DNA of 64,000 nucleotides, taken from assembly GCA_027076325.1 (NCBI GenBank), contig JALTJZ010000008.1:21550-85549 (forward strand), given 5' to 3'. The DNA is from Chromatiales bacterium. Lineage in GTDB: Bacteria > Pseudomonadota > Gammaproteobacteria > UBA6429 > Thiohalophilaceae. Both the position numbers and the translations under genes were made by a program. The first letter of the stretch is position 1. Each line of letters starts with the position of its first letter. The notes beneath the pieces were generated by a model. That model was not told where the DNA came from. It did no database searches and worked only from the letters and a program-made list of their open reading frames with translations. Positions 26,242 through 34,865 of the stretch are shown piece by piece.

Positions 26242-27345
26242 GTGACGCTTATTGATATTATCGCTGGTGCTCGACCAAATTTTATGAAAATTGCTCCTAT
26301 TATTAGAGCAATTCAAGAACGACAAAAAAATAATAGTTGCTTGCGTTATCGTTTGGTTCACACAGGGCAACACTATGACGCTCGTATGTCTGGTGATTTT
26401 TTTACGCAGCTTGGAATTCCAGAGCCTGATATAAATCTGGAAGTAGGTTCAGGGACACAGGCTGAACAAACAGCAGCTATAATGACTCATTATGAGAAGT
26501 TATTAATACAGTATCCAGCTAATTTGTGCTTGGTTGTGGGAGATGTTACTTCAACTATGGCTTGCGCTATTACTGCACAGAAATTAGGTGTGCCTGTTGC
26601 TCATGTTGAAGCGGGAATTCGTTCAGGTGATTGGTCTATGCCAGAAGAAATTAACAGGATGGTAACAGATTCAATAACAAATTATTTTTTCACAACCAGT
26701 GAAACAGCAAATAAAAATTTAAGATGTCTGGGGATTTCTGATGATAGAGTATTTTTTGTTGGCAATACGATGATTGACACATTACTTTTTAACATAGACA
26801 AACTGTGTGCACCATCATTTTGGGACGACTATAAATTAGAGCCTGGTAACTACTTTGTATTGACATTGCATCGTCCTGCAAATGTAGACTTTGTTGATGG
26901 TTTTGAAGAAATTCTGAGAACTGTTGGTGAAAGCACTCGCAGTTTGCCTGTTATTTTTCCTGTTCATCCTCGTACAGCAAAAACATTGTCAAACTTGAAG
27001 GGGCTTCCGAATAATATATATTTTGTTGATTCGCAGTCATACCTTGAATTTAATTATCTTGTAAAACATGCAAAAGCTGTAATTACTGACTCTGGTGGTA
27101 TTACTGAAGAATGTACGGTTATGAACGTGCCCTGTATGACACTGCGTGACTCTACAGAACGTCCTGAAACAATTACACTGGGTACGAATGAATTGATTGG
27201 TACTGCCCCTGCAAAATTAAAACCAGTGCTTGACAGGCTTTTTAACGATGGCTGGAAAAGGGGCTTGGTACCTGATAAATGGGATGGCAAAACAAGCAAT
27301 AGAATAGTTTCCATACTTGAGCAGGAATTTTGCAGAAATAAATAA
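26242..27345 (+). CDS. UDP-N-acetylglucosamine 2-epimerase, non-hydrolysing type
   Basis: The protein has 367 residues and starts with GTG at 26242, 2 bp after the previous stop. It has the family signatures IIAGARPNFMKIAPI, HTGQHYDARMSGDFF, VVGDVTSTMACA, HVEAGIRSGDWSMPEEINR and ITDSGGITEECTVMNVPC. Enzymes of this family (WecB, WbpI) invert C2 of UDP-GlcNAc or its 2,3-diacetamido derivatives. With the WbpG/HisH/HisF set nearby, a WbpI-like substrate is plausible, but the dehydrogenase and 3-amino genes (wbpA, wbpB, wbpE, wbpD) are not in the window. Confidence 0.88.
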   Translation: MTLIDIIAGARPNFMKIAPIIRAIQERQKNNSCLRYRLVHTGQHYDARMSGDFFTQLGIPEPDINLEVGSGTQAEQTAAIMTHYEKLLIQYPANLCLVVGDVTSTMACAITAQKLGVPVAHVEAGIRSGDWSMPEEINRMVTDSITNYFFTTSETANKNLRCLGISDDRVFFVGNTMIDTLLFNIDKLCAPSFWDDYKLEPGNYFVLTLHRPANVDFVDGFEEILRTVGESTRSLPVIFPVHPRTAKTLSNLKGLPNNIYFVDSQSYLEFNYLVKHAKAVITDSGGITEECTVMNVPCMTLRDSTERPETITLGTNELIGTAPAKLKPVLDRLFNDGWKRGLVPDKWDGKTSNRIVSILEQEFCRNK

Positions 27346-28988
27346 TGTTCTCCTGGTTAAGATTTATGTTTTACACGGTGCGTTATTTGCGACCGATTCA
27401 GATTTATTCTCGTATAAAATTTAGACTATACAAACCACCAATTGACAGAAGTACTCCACCAAATATTTATACTCCAGATGGTCACTGGAAGATACCAGTT
27501 CAACATAAAGTATCACTATTAACTCAATGGGAGTTTTGCTTTCTTAACGAGAAACATTTACTAGATAGTCCGGCAGACTGGGATGATCCCGGGATTTCGA
27601 AGCTTTGGCGATATAATCTTCATTATTTTGATGATCTGAATGCAGTAAATGCCGATTCTCGTGTGGATTGGCATAAAGAACTTATGGCTAAATGGATTAG
27701 AGATAATCCACCTGCTATAGGAACAGGTTGGGAACCGTATCCAACATCACTTCGTATTGTGAACTGGATCAAGTGGGCTTTATCAGGAAATGAATTGTCT
27801 CAAGAAAGTATTCATAGTTTAGCAATTCAGATCCGTTGGTTAGCCCAGCGTTTAGAATTTCATATTTTAGGTAATCACCTAATTGCAAATGCAAAAGCAT
27901 TGATATTTGCGGGGCTTTTCTTTAAAGGGGCAGAAGCTACTAGTTGGCTGGCGACAGGTTTAAATATCCTGAAAGATGAAGTAACTGAACAAATACTTTC
28001 TGATGGTGGCCATTTTGAACGTAGCCCGATGTACCATCAAATTGTACTGGAAGATTTACTTGATCTTGTCAACATTACGGCTGCTTTTCCGAAATTAGTG
28101 CCAGAAAAGCAACTTGTTGAATGGCGCAATACCATTGATATAATGTTTTATTGGTTGCAAAGTATTCTACACCCTGACAGAGAAATTCCATTTTTTAATG
28201 ATGCAGCATTTGGCATCGTAGTACCTTTTGAAGAACTAAGAGAGTACGCGGTACGTTTAGGGATAAATGTTGATTTTAACTCTGAATCACTAATTAATCT
28301 TCCAAAGAGTGGTTATGTAAGAGTTGAGAATGGAGTGGCAGTTGGGTTAATTGATGTGGCACCAATTGGGCCAGATTATTTGCCAGGTCATGCTCATGCA
28401 GATACATTAAGTTTTGAATTAAGCTTGTTTGGTCAGCGTGTTTTTATAAATTCAGGCGTGTCACAATATGGAAATAACCTTGTGCGTCAATACCAGCGTA
28501 GCACTATTGCTCATAATACAGTAGGGATTGACGGATATAATTCTTCTGAAGTATGGGCCGGTTTTAGAGTTGCAAGGCGTGCATACCCTAAACACTTAGA
28601 GGTAGAAAAGCTTAATAGTGAAATCAAGGTTGTATGCGAGCATGATGGCTATACAAGGTTACCTGGAAAATGTATTCACAAGAGGGAGTGGATATTCAAG
28701 GAAAAAAGGCTCTGTATTATAGATAAAATTACCGGTACATATAAAAATGCGGTTGCAAATTTTTACCTTCATCCAGATATAAAGATTAATGAAGCTAATG
28801 AGTTGATGGGTATATTTAATTTGGCTGTCCCATCTGGTAATAACTTTCAAGTTAGAATTAAAAATTATGACAGCACAAGTTTAATATCTTCTAATTGGCA
28901 TCCAGAGTTTGGGCTAAGTGTGGCTAATAAGTGCATTAGTATTGATTTTAGCTCACCTGAAATATCAGTGTCTATTATCTGGGAATGA
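27345..28988 (+). CDS. Heparinase II/III family protein
   Basis: The protein has 547 residues. An alpha/alpha-toroid-like N-terminal half (RYNLHYFDDLNAV, GTGWEPYPTSLRIVNWIKW, ILGNHLIANAKALIFAG) is followed by the heparinase C domain with PGHAHADTLSFELSLFGQRV and RSTIAHNTVGIDGYNSSE. There is no signal peptide, so it acts in the cytoplasm or by an unknown route. Such proteins are often encoded in O-antigen and capsule loci next to a bi-domain oxidoreductase and may modify uronic acids by an eliminase-like or epimerase-like reaction. The ATG overlaps the previous stop by one base. Confidence 0.82.
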   Translation: MFSWLRFMFYTVRYLRPIQIYSRIKFRLYKPPIDRSTPPNIYTPDGHWKIPVQHKVSLLTQWEFCFLNEKHLLDSPADWDDPGISKLWRYNLHYFDDLNAVNADSRVDWHKELMAKWIRDNPPAIGTGWEPYPTSLRIVNWIKWALSGNELSQESIHSLAIQIRWLAQRLEFHILGNHLIANAKALIFAGLFFKGAEATSWLATGLNILKDEVTEQILSDGGHFERSPMYHQIVLEDLLDLVNITAAFPKLVPEKQLVEWRNTIDIMFYWLQSILHPDREIPFFNDAAFGIVVPFEELREYAVRLGINVDFNSESLINLPKSGYVRVENGVAVGLIDVAPIGPDYLPGHAHADTLSFELSLFGQRVFINSGVSQYGNNLVRQYQRSTIAHNTVGIDGYNSSEVWAGFRVARRAYPKHLEVEKLNSEIKVVCEHDGYTRLPGKCIHKREWIFKEKRLCIIDKITGTYKNAVANFYLHPDIKINEANELMGIFNLAVPSGNNFQVRIKNYDSTSLISSNWHPEFGLSVANKCISIDFSSPEISVSIIWE

Positions 28989-28992
28989 GATT

Positions 28993-30177
28993 ATGAGGAT
29001 ATTGGTTCTCAGTTTTTATTATCCTCCAGATTTGTCAGCAGGTTCTTTTAGAACAGATGCATTTGTTCGTGCTATTTTAAATAAGCATTCTAATGGTGTG
29101 CATATTGATGTTATAACAACCGTGCCGAATCGATATAGCACATTTTCTAGTGCGGCAAAAGAACATGAGGAAAATGATGGGCTTGAAGTATTTAGAATTA
29201 AACTTCCATTGCACAAAAGTGGGATGTGGGATCAGTCTCTGGCATTTATTAAATTTTTTCAGAATGCAAATTCTATTGTTTCCGAGAAAAAGTATGACCT
29301 AATTTATGCCACTTCATCAAGATTAATGACGGCAGTATTAGGAGCATGGATTACTACGCGAATAAAAGCGCGGTTATATCTTGATATTCGTGATATTTTT
29401 GTTGATACAATTAACAATGTTTTACCTGGCAAGGCTACATTTTTTTTAAAGCCGGTTTTTTCTTTTCTAGAGTGGTGGGCTATCAATAAAGCAGATAAAG
29501 TTAACCTTGTTTCTGGTGGATTTCGAGAATATTTTGAATTGCGCTACCCAAACCAGAAATTTTCTTTCTTCACAAATGGTATTGATGATGAGTTTATTGA
29601 GTCTAGACATATTAATATAGAAAAGAAAGAAAAGAAGAAATTAATAAAAGTTCTTTATGCAGGAAATTTTGGGGAAGGGCAGGGGTTGCATATGGTTGTA
29701 CCGATGCTAGCAAAGAAGATGCAAGGTAGGGTGCAGTTTGTATTGATAGGTGATGGAGGACGAAAGTCTCAGTTAAAAAGTTTGTTATATAATGCTGGTT
29801 GTAAAAATGTTGAATTACGTGATCCTGTAAGTCGTGATAAGTTAATTAAAGCTTATTGTGAATCAGATGTGCTGTTTCTGCACTTGAATGATTATGCTGC
29901 TTTTCGTAAAGTCTTACCATCAAAGATTTTTGAATATGCCGCATTAGGAAAGCCTATATGGGCAGGAGTTTCAGGATTTTCAGCCGAATTCATTAAAGCT
30001 GAAATTGAAAATGCAGTTGTTTTTTCACCTTGTGATGTTAATGAAGCTGCTAACGTATTTGAAAATCTTGATGTAAACGATATGAAAAGGCCTGAATTTA
30101 TTTCAAAATTTACACGTAAGAATATTATGGAATTAATGGTTAATGACGTGTTATCAATTTGCAAGAAAGGAACTTGA
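28993..30177 (+). CDS. Glycosyltransferase family 4
   Basis: The protein has 394 residues from the ATG at 28993. A longer in-frame start at 28918 lies inside the heparinase gene and is rejected. The start RILVLSFYYPPDLSAGS, the N-terminal YLDIRDIFVDTINNVLPGK, and the donor domain VLYAGNFGEGQGLHMVVPML and FRKVLPSKIFEYAALGKP are typical of WbuB/WbpJ-like GT4 enzymes, which often add an aminosugar such as FucNAc or ManNAc derivatives to the lipid-linked chain. Sugar specificity is inferred from family only. Confidence 0.82.
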   Translation: MRILVLSFYYPPDLSAGSFRTDAFVRAILNKHSNGVHIDVITTVPNRYSTFSSAAKEHEENDGLEVFRIKLPLHKSGMWDQSLAFIKFFQNANSIVSEKKYDLIYATSSRLMTAVLGAWITTRIKARLYLDIRDIFVDTINNVLPGKATFFLKPVFSFLEWWAINKADKVNLVSGGFREYFELRYPNQKFSFFTNGIDDEFIESRHINIEKKEKKKLIKVLYAGNFGEGQGLHMVVPMLAKKMQGRVQFVLIGDGGRKSQLKSLLYNAGCKNVELRDPVSRDKLIKAYCESDVLFLHLNDYAAFRKVLPSKIFEYAALGKPIWAGVSGFSAEFIKAEIENAVVFSPCDVNEAANVFENLDVNDMKRPEFISKFTRKNIMELMVNDVLSICKKGT

Positions 30178-30178
30178 A

Positions 30179-31138
30179 GTGAATTTGTTAGTAACGGGTG
30201 CTACTGGATTTGTCGGCCGTGCCCTGATAACGAAAATGCTATTGAATCATGATTATCATGTTTCTGCATCTGTGCGGCGGGTGGTCGATGATATTCCCTC
30301 TGCGGTTAAACAAATAAAAATTGATGGAATATCTTCAGAAACGGATTGGAGTAGTGCACTACAGGATGTTGATTGTATTATTCATGCTGCTGCACGTGTC
30401 CATGTCATGTCTGATAGAACGGCTGATCCTTTAAAAGAATTTCGCCAAATAAATACAGAAGGAACTTTAAATCTTGCTGAGCAAGCAGCAGAGTCTGGTG
30501 TTAAGCGTTTTATTTATTTAAGTAGTATTAAAGTTAATGGGGAAGAAAGCCTGCCAGGAACCCAGTTCACGCCCGAAGATATTTTTGTGCCAACTGATTT
30601 TTATGCTTTGTCTAAATATGAAGCTGAGCAAGGATTGTTGAGTATTTCAAAGAAAACTACAATGGAGGTTGTTATTATTCGTCCACCATTAGTTTATGGT
30701 CCCGGCGTAAAGGCGAATTTCCTAACTATGATGAGGTGGTTGCATAAGGGGTTGCCTTTGCCGTTTGGAGCAATTAAAAACAAACGTAGCTTTATTGCTT
30801 TAGAAAACCTTATAGATTTTATTGTCACCTGTATTGAGCATTCTGCTGCTTCAAATCAAGTATTCTTAGTGGCGGATGGTGAAGATATGTCGATGAGTGA
30901 GCTGTTAACACGGCTTTCTTTAGCATTAGGTAAGCAGCCTCGTTTACTACCGATAAATCAGGAATTTATTCAATTATTGTTTAAGCTATTTGGTAAAAAA
31001 GACTTAGCTAATCGAATTTGTAGTTCATTGTTGATCGATATGACTAAAGCTAAAACCCTACTGAACTGGAATCCTCCAGTCTCTGTTGATAAAGGTCTGA
31101 AAAAAACGGCAAAGTATTTTTTGGAAATGAATATGTGA
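30179..31138 (+). CDS. NAD-dependent epimerase/dehydratase, UDP-4-keto sugar reductase-like (WbpV/WbpK type)
   Basis: This is an extended SDR protein of 319 residues from GTG 30179, with AAAGGAAC upstream. An ATG at 30143 is in frame but lies inside the previous gene. It has LLVTGATGFVGRALITKM, IIHAAARVHVMSD, YLSSIKVNGE and the intact YALSKYEAE (YxxxK). The RVHVM segment is common in the UDP-glucose 4-epimerase-like group that includes the QuiNAc/FucNAc reductases, which act before an undecaprenyl-phosphate transferase. The usual partner genes (wbpL, wbpM) are not present; the locus ends here against the converging T6SS operon. Confidence 0.8.
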   Translation: MNLLVTGATGFVGRALITKMLLNHDYHVSASVRRVVDDIPSAVKQIKIDGISSETDWSSALQDVDCIIHAAARVHVMSDRTADPLKEFRQINTEGTLNLAEQAAESGVKRFIYLSSIKVNGEESLPGTQFTPEDIFVPTDFYALSKYEAEQGLLSISKKTTMEVVIIRPPLVYGPGVKANFLTMMRWLHKGLPLPFGAIKNKRSFIALENLIDFIVTCIEHSAASNQVFLVADGEDMSMSELLTRLSLALGKQPRLLPINQEFIQLLFKLFGKKDLANRICSSLLIDMTKAKTLLNWNPPVSVDKGLKKTAKYFLEMNM

Positions 31139-31189
31139 TTAATTTTTATATCTGGATGTTATTATTCTTTTTTGGATGTTCGTATGGAG

Positions 31190-31438
31190 TTATAGTTTGG
31201 GTAACACAGGACTAAATATATTACCATACAAACTATGAATAACAAACTGCTGTTCATTTTTTTTTGAATGTTTTATTTCACGCCAGGGTACAATGTATAG
31301 TATTTTGGGTAGTTCTGTATTACCTTTGATAGTTGTTGTATCCATTTTTATTTCAATTTCTGCCTGTGTGGTACTCGTAAGTATTGCAGGCAGAGCTATA
31401 TTTAATATTAGCCATGTTTTTAATATTAATTTTCCCAT
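31190..31438 (-). CDS. Small exported protein, last gene of the minus-strand operon
   Basis: The protein has 82 residues and a signal peptide (ILKTWLILNIALPAILTSTTQA, cleavage after TQA). The mature part of about 56 residues contains NTELPKILYIVPWREIK and no domain I can name. An AAAGGA ribosome site lies 8 bp before the ATG, 5 bp after the stop of the TPR lipoprotein gene, so the two are co-transcribed. It probably acts in the periplasm with the TPR proteins. No clear terminator hairpin follows in the 51 bp before the converging gene end. Confidence 0.65.
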   Translation of the reverse strand: MGKLILKTWLILNIALPAILTSTTQAEIEIKMDTTTIKGNTELPKILYIVPWREIKHSKKNEQQFVIHSLYGNIFSPVLPKL

Positions 31439-31443
31439 TATTT

Positions 31444-32064
31444 TTATCCTTTGTTGATTGAGTTTTTTAATTGCTGGATCCAGTCTGCGGTTTGTTTGTC
31501 CTTAATTCCTTTTTTATTGATAATTTTCAGATATTCCTGATAATGGTGTATTGATTTTTTTATTTCATGGAAATAAATATCATAAAGTAAGGCAATGTTA
31601 TAGTGTGCTTTTGCATAATCGGTTTTATATTTTAATGCCAGTAAGAAATATTTTTCAGCGTTAGAGAAATTACCTTTATTTTTTTCAATATTTCCCATTA
31701 TGTTATAGGCATATGGGTTTTTTGGGTTTAGGGTGATGGTTTTTTCAAGAGATTGTTTTGCCTGTTTAGTTTGACCTTTTTGGAAGTATATCAGGGCAAT
31801 ATTGGCATGTGGTCCGGCCAGGTTTGGGTGCTTTTCTATTATATCTTTCAATAAAACCTCTGCTGCTTCTGGTTTTCCGTCTTTTAGTGCATAGAGTGCT
31901 TCTTTGTAATGGTTTAAGTCAGCAGAGCTTAATGCAGTATTGGCACTGGAATTTCCATCTGCTTGCGTGGATTCTGTATTTTCAGAAATTTGTGCGCAAC
32001 CAACGCTACTTGCTATCAGTATTATCAGGCTAACGTATTTAATAAAATGATTAGTGTAGTACAT
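31444..32064 (-). CDS. TPR lipoprotein (PilF/GltE-like size)
   Basis: The protein has 206 residues. A lipoprotein signal (YVSLIILIASSVGCAQ) places the lipidated Cys at residue 24. Three to four TPR units follow, for example LAGPHANIALIYFQKGQTKQ, AYNIMGNIEKNKGNFSNAEK and AKAHYNIALLYD. It overlaps the large TPR gene by 14 bp. TPR outer-membrane lipoproteins of this size serve as assembly or scaffold factors in type IV pili and in Myxococcus gliding machines. Here it belongs with the ExbB/ExbD/TonB-like genes at the other end of the locus, as I infer. Confidence 0.75.
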   Translation of the reverse strand: MYYTNHFIKYVSLIILIASSVGCAQISENTESTQADGNSSANTALSSADLNHYKEALYALKDGKPEAAEVLLKDIIEKHPNLAGPHANIALIYFQKGQTKQAKQSLEKTITLNPKNPYAYNIMGNIEKNKGNFSNAEKYFLLALKYKTDYAKAHYNIALLYDIYFHEIKKSIHHYQEYLKIINKKGIKDKQTADWIQQLKNSINKG

Positions 32065-34864
32065 TAATATACCTGTCTATTTTAAGTTCTCGGTTGTATC
32101 TTACAGGGAAGAGTATTTTTAAATTATCGAAACTCTTTCTAATCCAGTTGTTATATATGTTATTTTTGGTGTGCTCCATATTTATTTCATAGAACTCAAT
32201 GGCTTTTTCTTCAAATGGAAAAGCCTGATCTTCAAGTAAAATCATATATTGTTCTCGTTCATCTTTATTTAAATTTCTAGGTAGCTCTGCTTTAAGAAGT
32301 GCCTTGCTAAAGTCATTGTAAATAGAAGCAATGGCATAGGTTGCTTCGGTGCTGACCTCGGAAATTTTATACACTGACGCCTTCCCATAGAGTTGCACAG
32401 CTCGTTGCATTTCTTTTTTCTTTCTCCGTAAATTCTTCTTTAAAGGGTGAATAAGCTGTATTCCTCTGTATTTCCTGTCTTTTTCCCGTGCAAGTGATAT
32501 TATCGCTGTTGAAGCGATGAATTTTGTTCGTGCTGTTTTATTCTTTTTGTATGTTCGACTGTCAGCATTAATAATTCTCTTTCGCCAGAGTGAAGCTTCC
32601 TTAGGGGCATGAACAGCCTTGTTAAGTTTGAACAGTTTATACATGGATTCCATATATTGAGAAAAGGGTTTTTTATAATTCGATACATATTTGTTATACG
32701 AACGTATTGCAGCCGGGTAATCGCCTTTTTCTTCATACAATTCCGCAGCCTGGAGTAGTGCTGTTTTTTTCAGATTTTTATCACTTCCAGATGCAGCCAG
32801 GCGCTCAAATTCGCGTGCAGCCTTTAAATTCTGATCGGAATTCAGGTAGGCCAGTGACAGATTTTTGGTAATATTATGATTTAATTTATGCGTAGGATAC
32901 ATCTTCTGAAATTTTTTCATCGCTGAGATGGCTTTATTCCATAGTTTATGTGACATAAAGAGCGCGATTGCATCATATAGGCCGGTTGGCGCTATATCTG
33001 TATGTGGGGTTATGTCAGCAATACGTGAAAAATGTGATGTTGCTGTGGGTATGTCTTTATGCCTTTTCGCTACCTCAGCCTGTCTGTAAATAGATAGAGC
33101 CAGGTGATTTTTCAGGTTCTTGATACTTGTTGGGTTGGAATATCGGTATTTTAACAGTTCAGTATAGCGCTCTTCTGCTTCAGAATATTTTTTTAATTTA
33201 AAATAAGACTGTGCAGATAATATACTTGTTTTCTTGATAAATTTTTCGGAGCTTGGTTCGGGGATTAGTCCTGCCAAATAGATGGTATTGGAGTATTGCC
33301 TGTTGTTAAAAGCCAATTCAGTTGCATGGGTGATGATATCGGCTGTTCGTTTATCGTTAGGGTAGAGTTGGCTATAGAGTGCAGCATATTCAATATGTTT
33401 TCTTAGATATAAGCGGGTTTTTTTCGTTGATAATTTTTGCGTGCTAAGCAATCGACTTGTTGTAATAATAGTTGCATAGGCAGCATCTTTATTCAGGATG
33501 ATTTTCTGATCATAAGCTGCTTTTTCATAATATTTTAGCGCTTCACTAGTTTGCTTTGCGCTGTTCAGGAGCTCGGCATACAGGTAGTTGATATTGTCTT
33601 TACGTATATGAGGCTGGTAATTTTTCAGGTAGCGTTGATACCATAATTTTGCACTTTTATAATCTACATTCTTTTTATTGCGTTGGTAGGATTTATGAAA
33701 ATAAGCTGACATTTTCTGTATATACTTTTTAAGCGATAGGTTTATAGATTGACTGGCTTTTTTATCTACCTGTTTGGTTTTCCAGTAGGGGCTTTTAGGG
33801 TTGTAAGCTATGTAAAACTGGTTTACTGCTTTGTTGAGTTTTTCTGCAAACCCGCCTTTGTCCCAGATATTAAGGATATTCAGATAAGCATAGGGAATAT
33901 GCTTGGATTTTTTTTCATGCTTTATGAATTTTTCGAGCACATTAACTGCATCTGAAAATCGTTCTTGTTTTAGGTAAATATTGCTGACACTTAGATAAAT
34001 CTGATATTTAAATTTTAATCCTGGATTGGATTTCATATACTGGCGCAGGGGCTTTACTCCCCCTGCGTAGGCAAAGGCAAGTCCAATAGTCCGGTAGTAT
34101 TCATCAAACTGGGACTTCTCTGATTTGTCGAGTGAGTTATAAGGTTGGAAATTATGATAAGTAATGGCGCTGACTAAATCATCGACTGCTTCTATATAAT
34201 AGTTCTGCTTGAACCGCGCCCAACCACGTTTAAATATGGCTTTCTCATAGTAAAGCGCATTTTTCTTTGAGCTAATTACTTCAGTGTAAGCATCTTCGGC
34301 TGTTACATAATCTTGTTGGGTAAAAGCCGCTTCACCAATTCTAAATTGTGCTTCAATGTAATAGGGCGATTTTGGAAATTTTATAATAAGCTGGTTAAGC
34401 TGTTTTATTGAATTTATAATATCCCCTTTTTGCTCATATGCTTTTGATAGCTGATAAAGCAATCTGTCGTTATTTTTTTCTTTTGGGTAGTCACGAAGCG
34501 AGGTTGTTAATAGTTCGATTGTTTTATTAATTCGTGCATAATATTTTTTGTCATCCCATATATCTTTTTCGGTTTCATTTTTTTTATTGCTATTGAGTAA
34601 TTTGTCGCTCAAGTCAAATTCTATATCGGCAAGTCGACTGATCGCAGTCATTCTAGCCTTATTGTTACTGTTGGCATGTTTTAGATATTCAAGGTATGCG
34701 GCCTTAATTTCTTCATTAGTTTTTGGTTTGATATAAACAATGGTGGGTTTACTGTCTTTTTTTATAACATCAATATCTCGCAGCGTATTATGCTGTTTCT
34801 GTGTTGCACAGGAAGTGAGTAGCAGGCTGCTTATTATAAAAAATGTAAGGAAATAGTATTTCAT
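32051..34864 (-). CDS. Large TPR-rich lipoprotein
   Basis: The protein has about 937 residues from the ATG at 34864. An ATG eight codons upstream at 34888 is also possible, but the shorter form begins with a clean lipoprotein signal (MKYYFLTFFIISSLLLTSCA). The rest is built of TPR-like helical repeats, among them SPYYIEAQFRIGEAAFTQQD, IPYAYLNILNIW and LLQAAELYEEKGDYPAAIRS. It is very rich in Lys, Tyr and Ala. It resembles the large TPR proteins encoded near AglRQS/ExbBD-type motors, where such proteins link the inner-membrane motor to the outer membrane. No enzyme motif is seen. Confidence 0.75.
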   Translation of the reverse strand: MKYYFLTFFIISSLLLTSCATQKQHNTLRDIDVIKKDSKPTIVYIKPKTNEEIKAAYLEYLKHANSNNKARMTAISRLADIEFDLSDKLLNSNKKNETEKDIWDDKKYYARINKTIELLTTSLRDYPKEKNNDRLLYQLSKAYEQKGDIINSIKQLNQLIIKFPKSPYYIEAQFRIGEAAFTQQDYVTAEDAYTEVISSKKNALYYEKAIFKRGWARFKQNYYIEAVDDLVSAITYHNFQPYNSLDKSEKSQFDEYYRTIGLAFAYAGGVKPLRQYMKSNPGLKFKYQIYLSVSNIYLKQERFSDAVNVLEKFIKHEKKSKHIPYAYLNILNIWDKGGFAEKLNKAVNQFYIAYNPKSPYWKTKQVDKKASQSINLSLKKYIQKMSAYFHKSYQRNKKNVDYKSAKLWYQRYLKNYQPHIRKDNINYLYAELLNSAKQTSEALKYYEKAAYDQKIILNKDAAYATIITTSRLLSTQKLSTKKTRLYLRKHIEYAALYSQLYPNDKRTADIITHATELAFNNRQYSNTIYLAGLIPEPSSEKFIKKTSILSAQSYFKLKKYSEAEERYTELLKYRYSNPTSIKNLKNHLALSIYRQAEVAKRHKDIPTATSHFSRIADITPHTDIAPTGLYDAIALFMSHKLWNKAISAMKKFQKMYPTHKLNHNITKNLSLAYLNSDQNLKAAREFERLAASGSDKNLKKTALLQAAELYEEKGDYPAAIRSYNKYVSNYKKPFSQYMESMYKLFKLNKAVHAPKEASLWRKRIINADSRTYKKNKTARTKFIASTAIISLAREKDRKYRGIQLIHPLKKNLRRKKKEMQRAVQLYGKASVYKISEVSTEATYAIASIYNDFSKALLKAELPRNLNKDEREQYMILLEDQAFPFEEKAIEFYEINMEHTKNNIYNNWIRKSFDNLKILFPVRYNRELKIDRYINVLH

Positions 34865-34865
34865 T

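Noticed and set aside
30143..30178. ATG start for the last reductase
   Set aside because: It lies inside the preceding glycosyltransferase gene, and the Rossmann strand begins right at GTG 30179, which has its own ribosome site.
31139..31189. Terminator between the converging polysaccharide and T6SS operons
   Set aside because: I looked for a bidirectional hairpin in these 51 bp and found no convincing stem.
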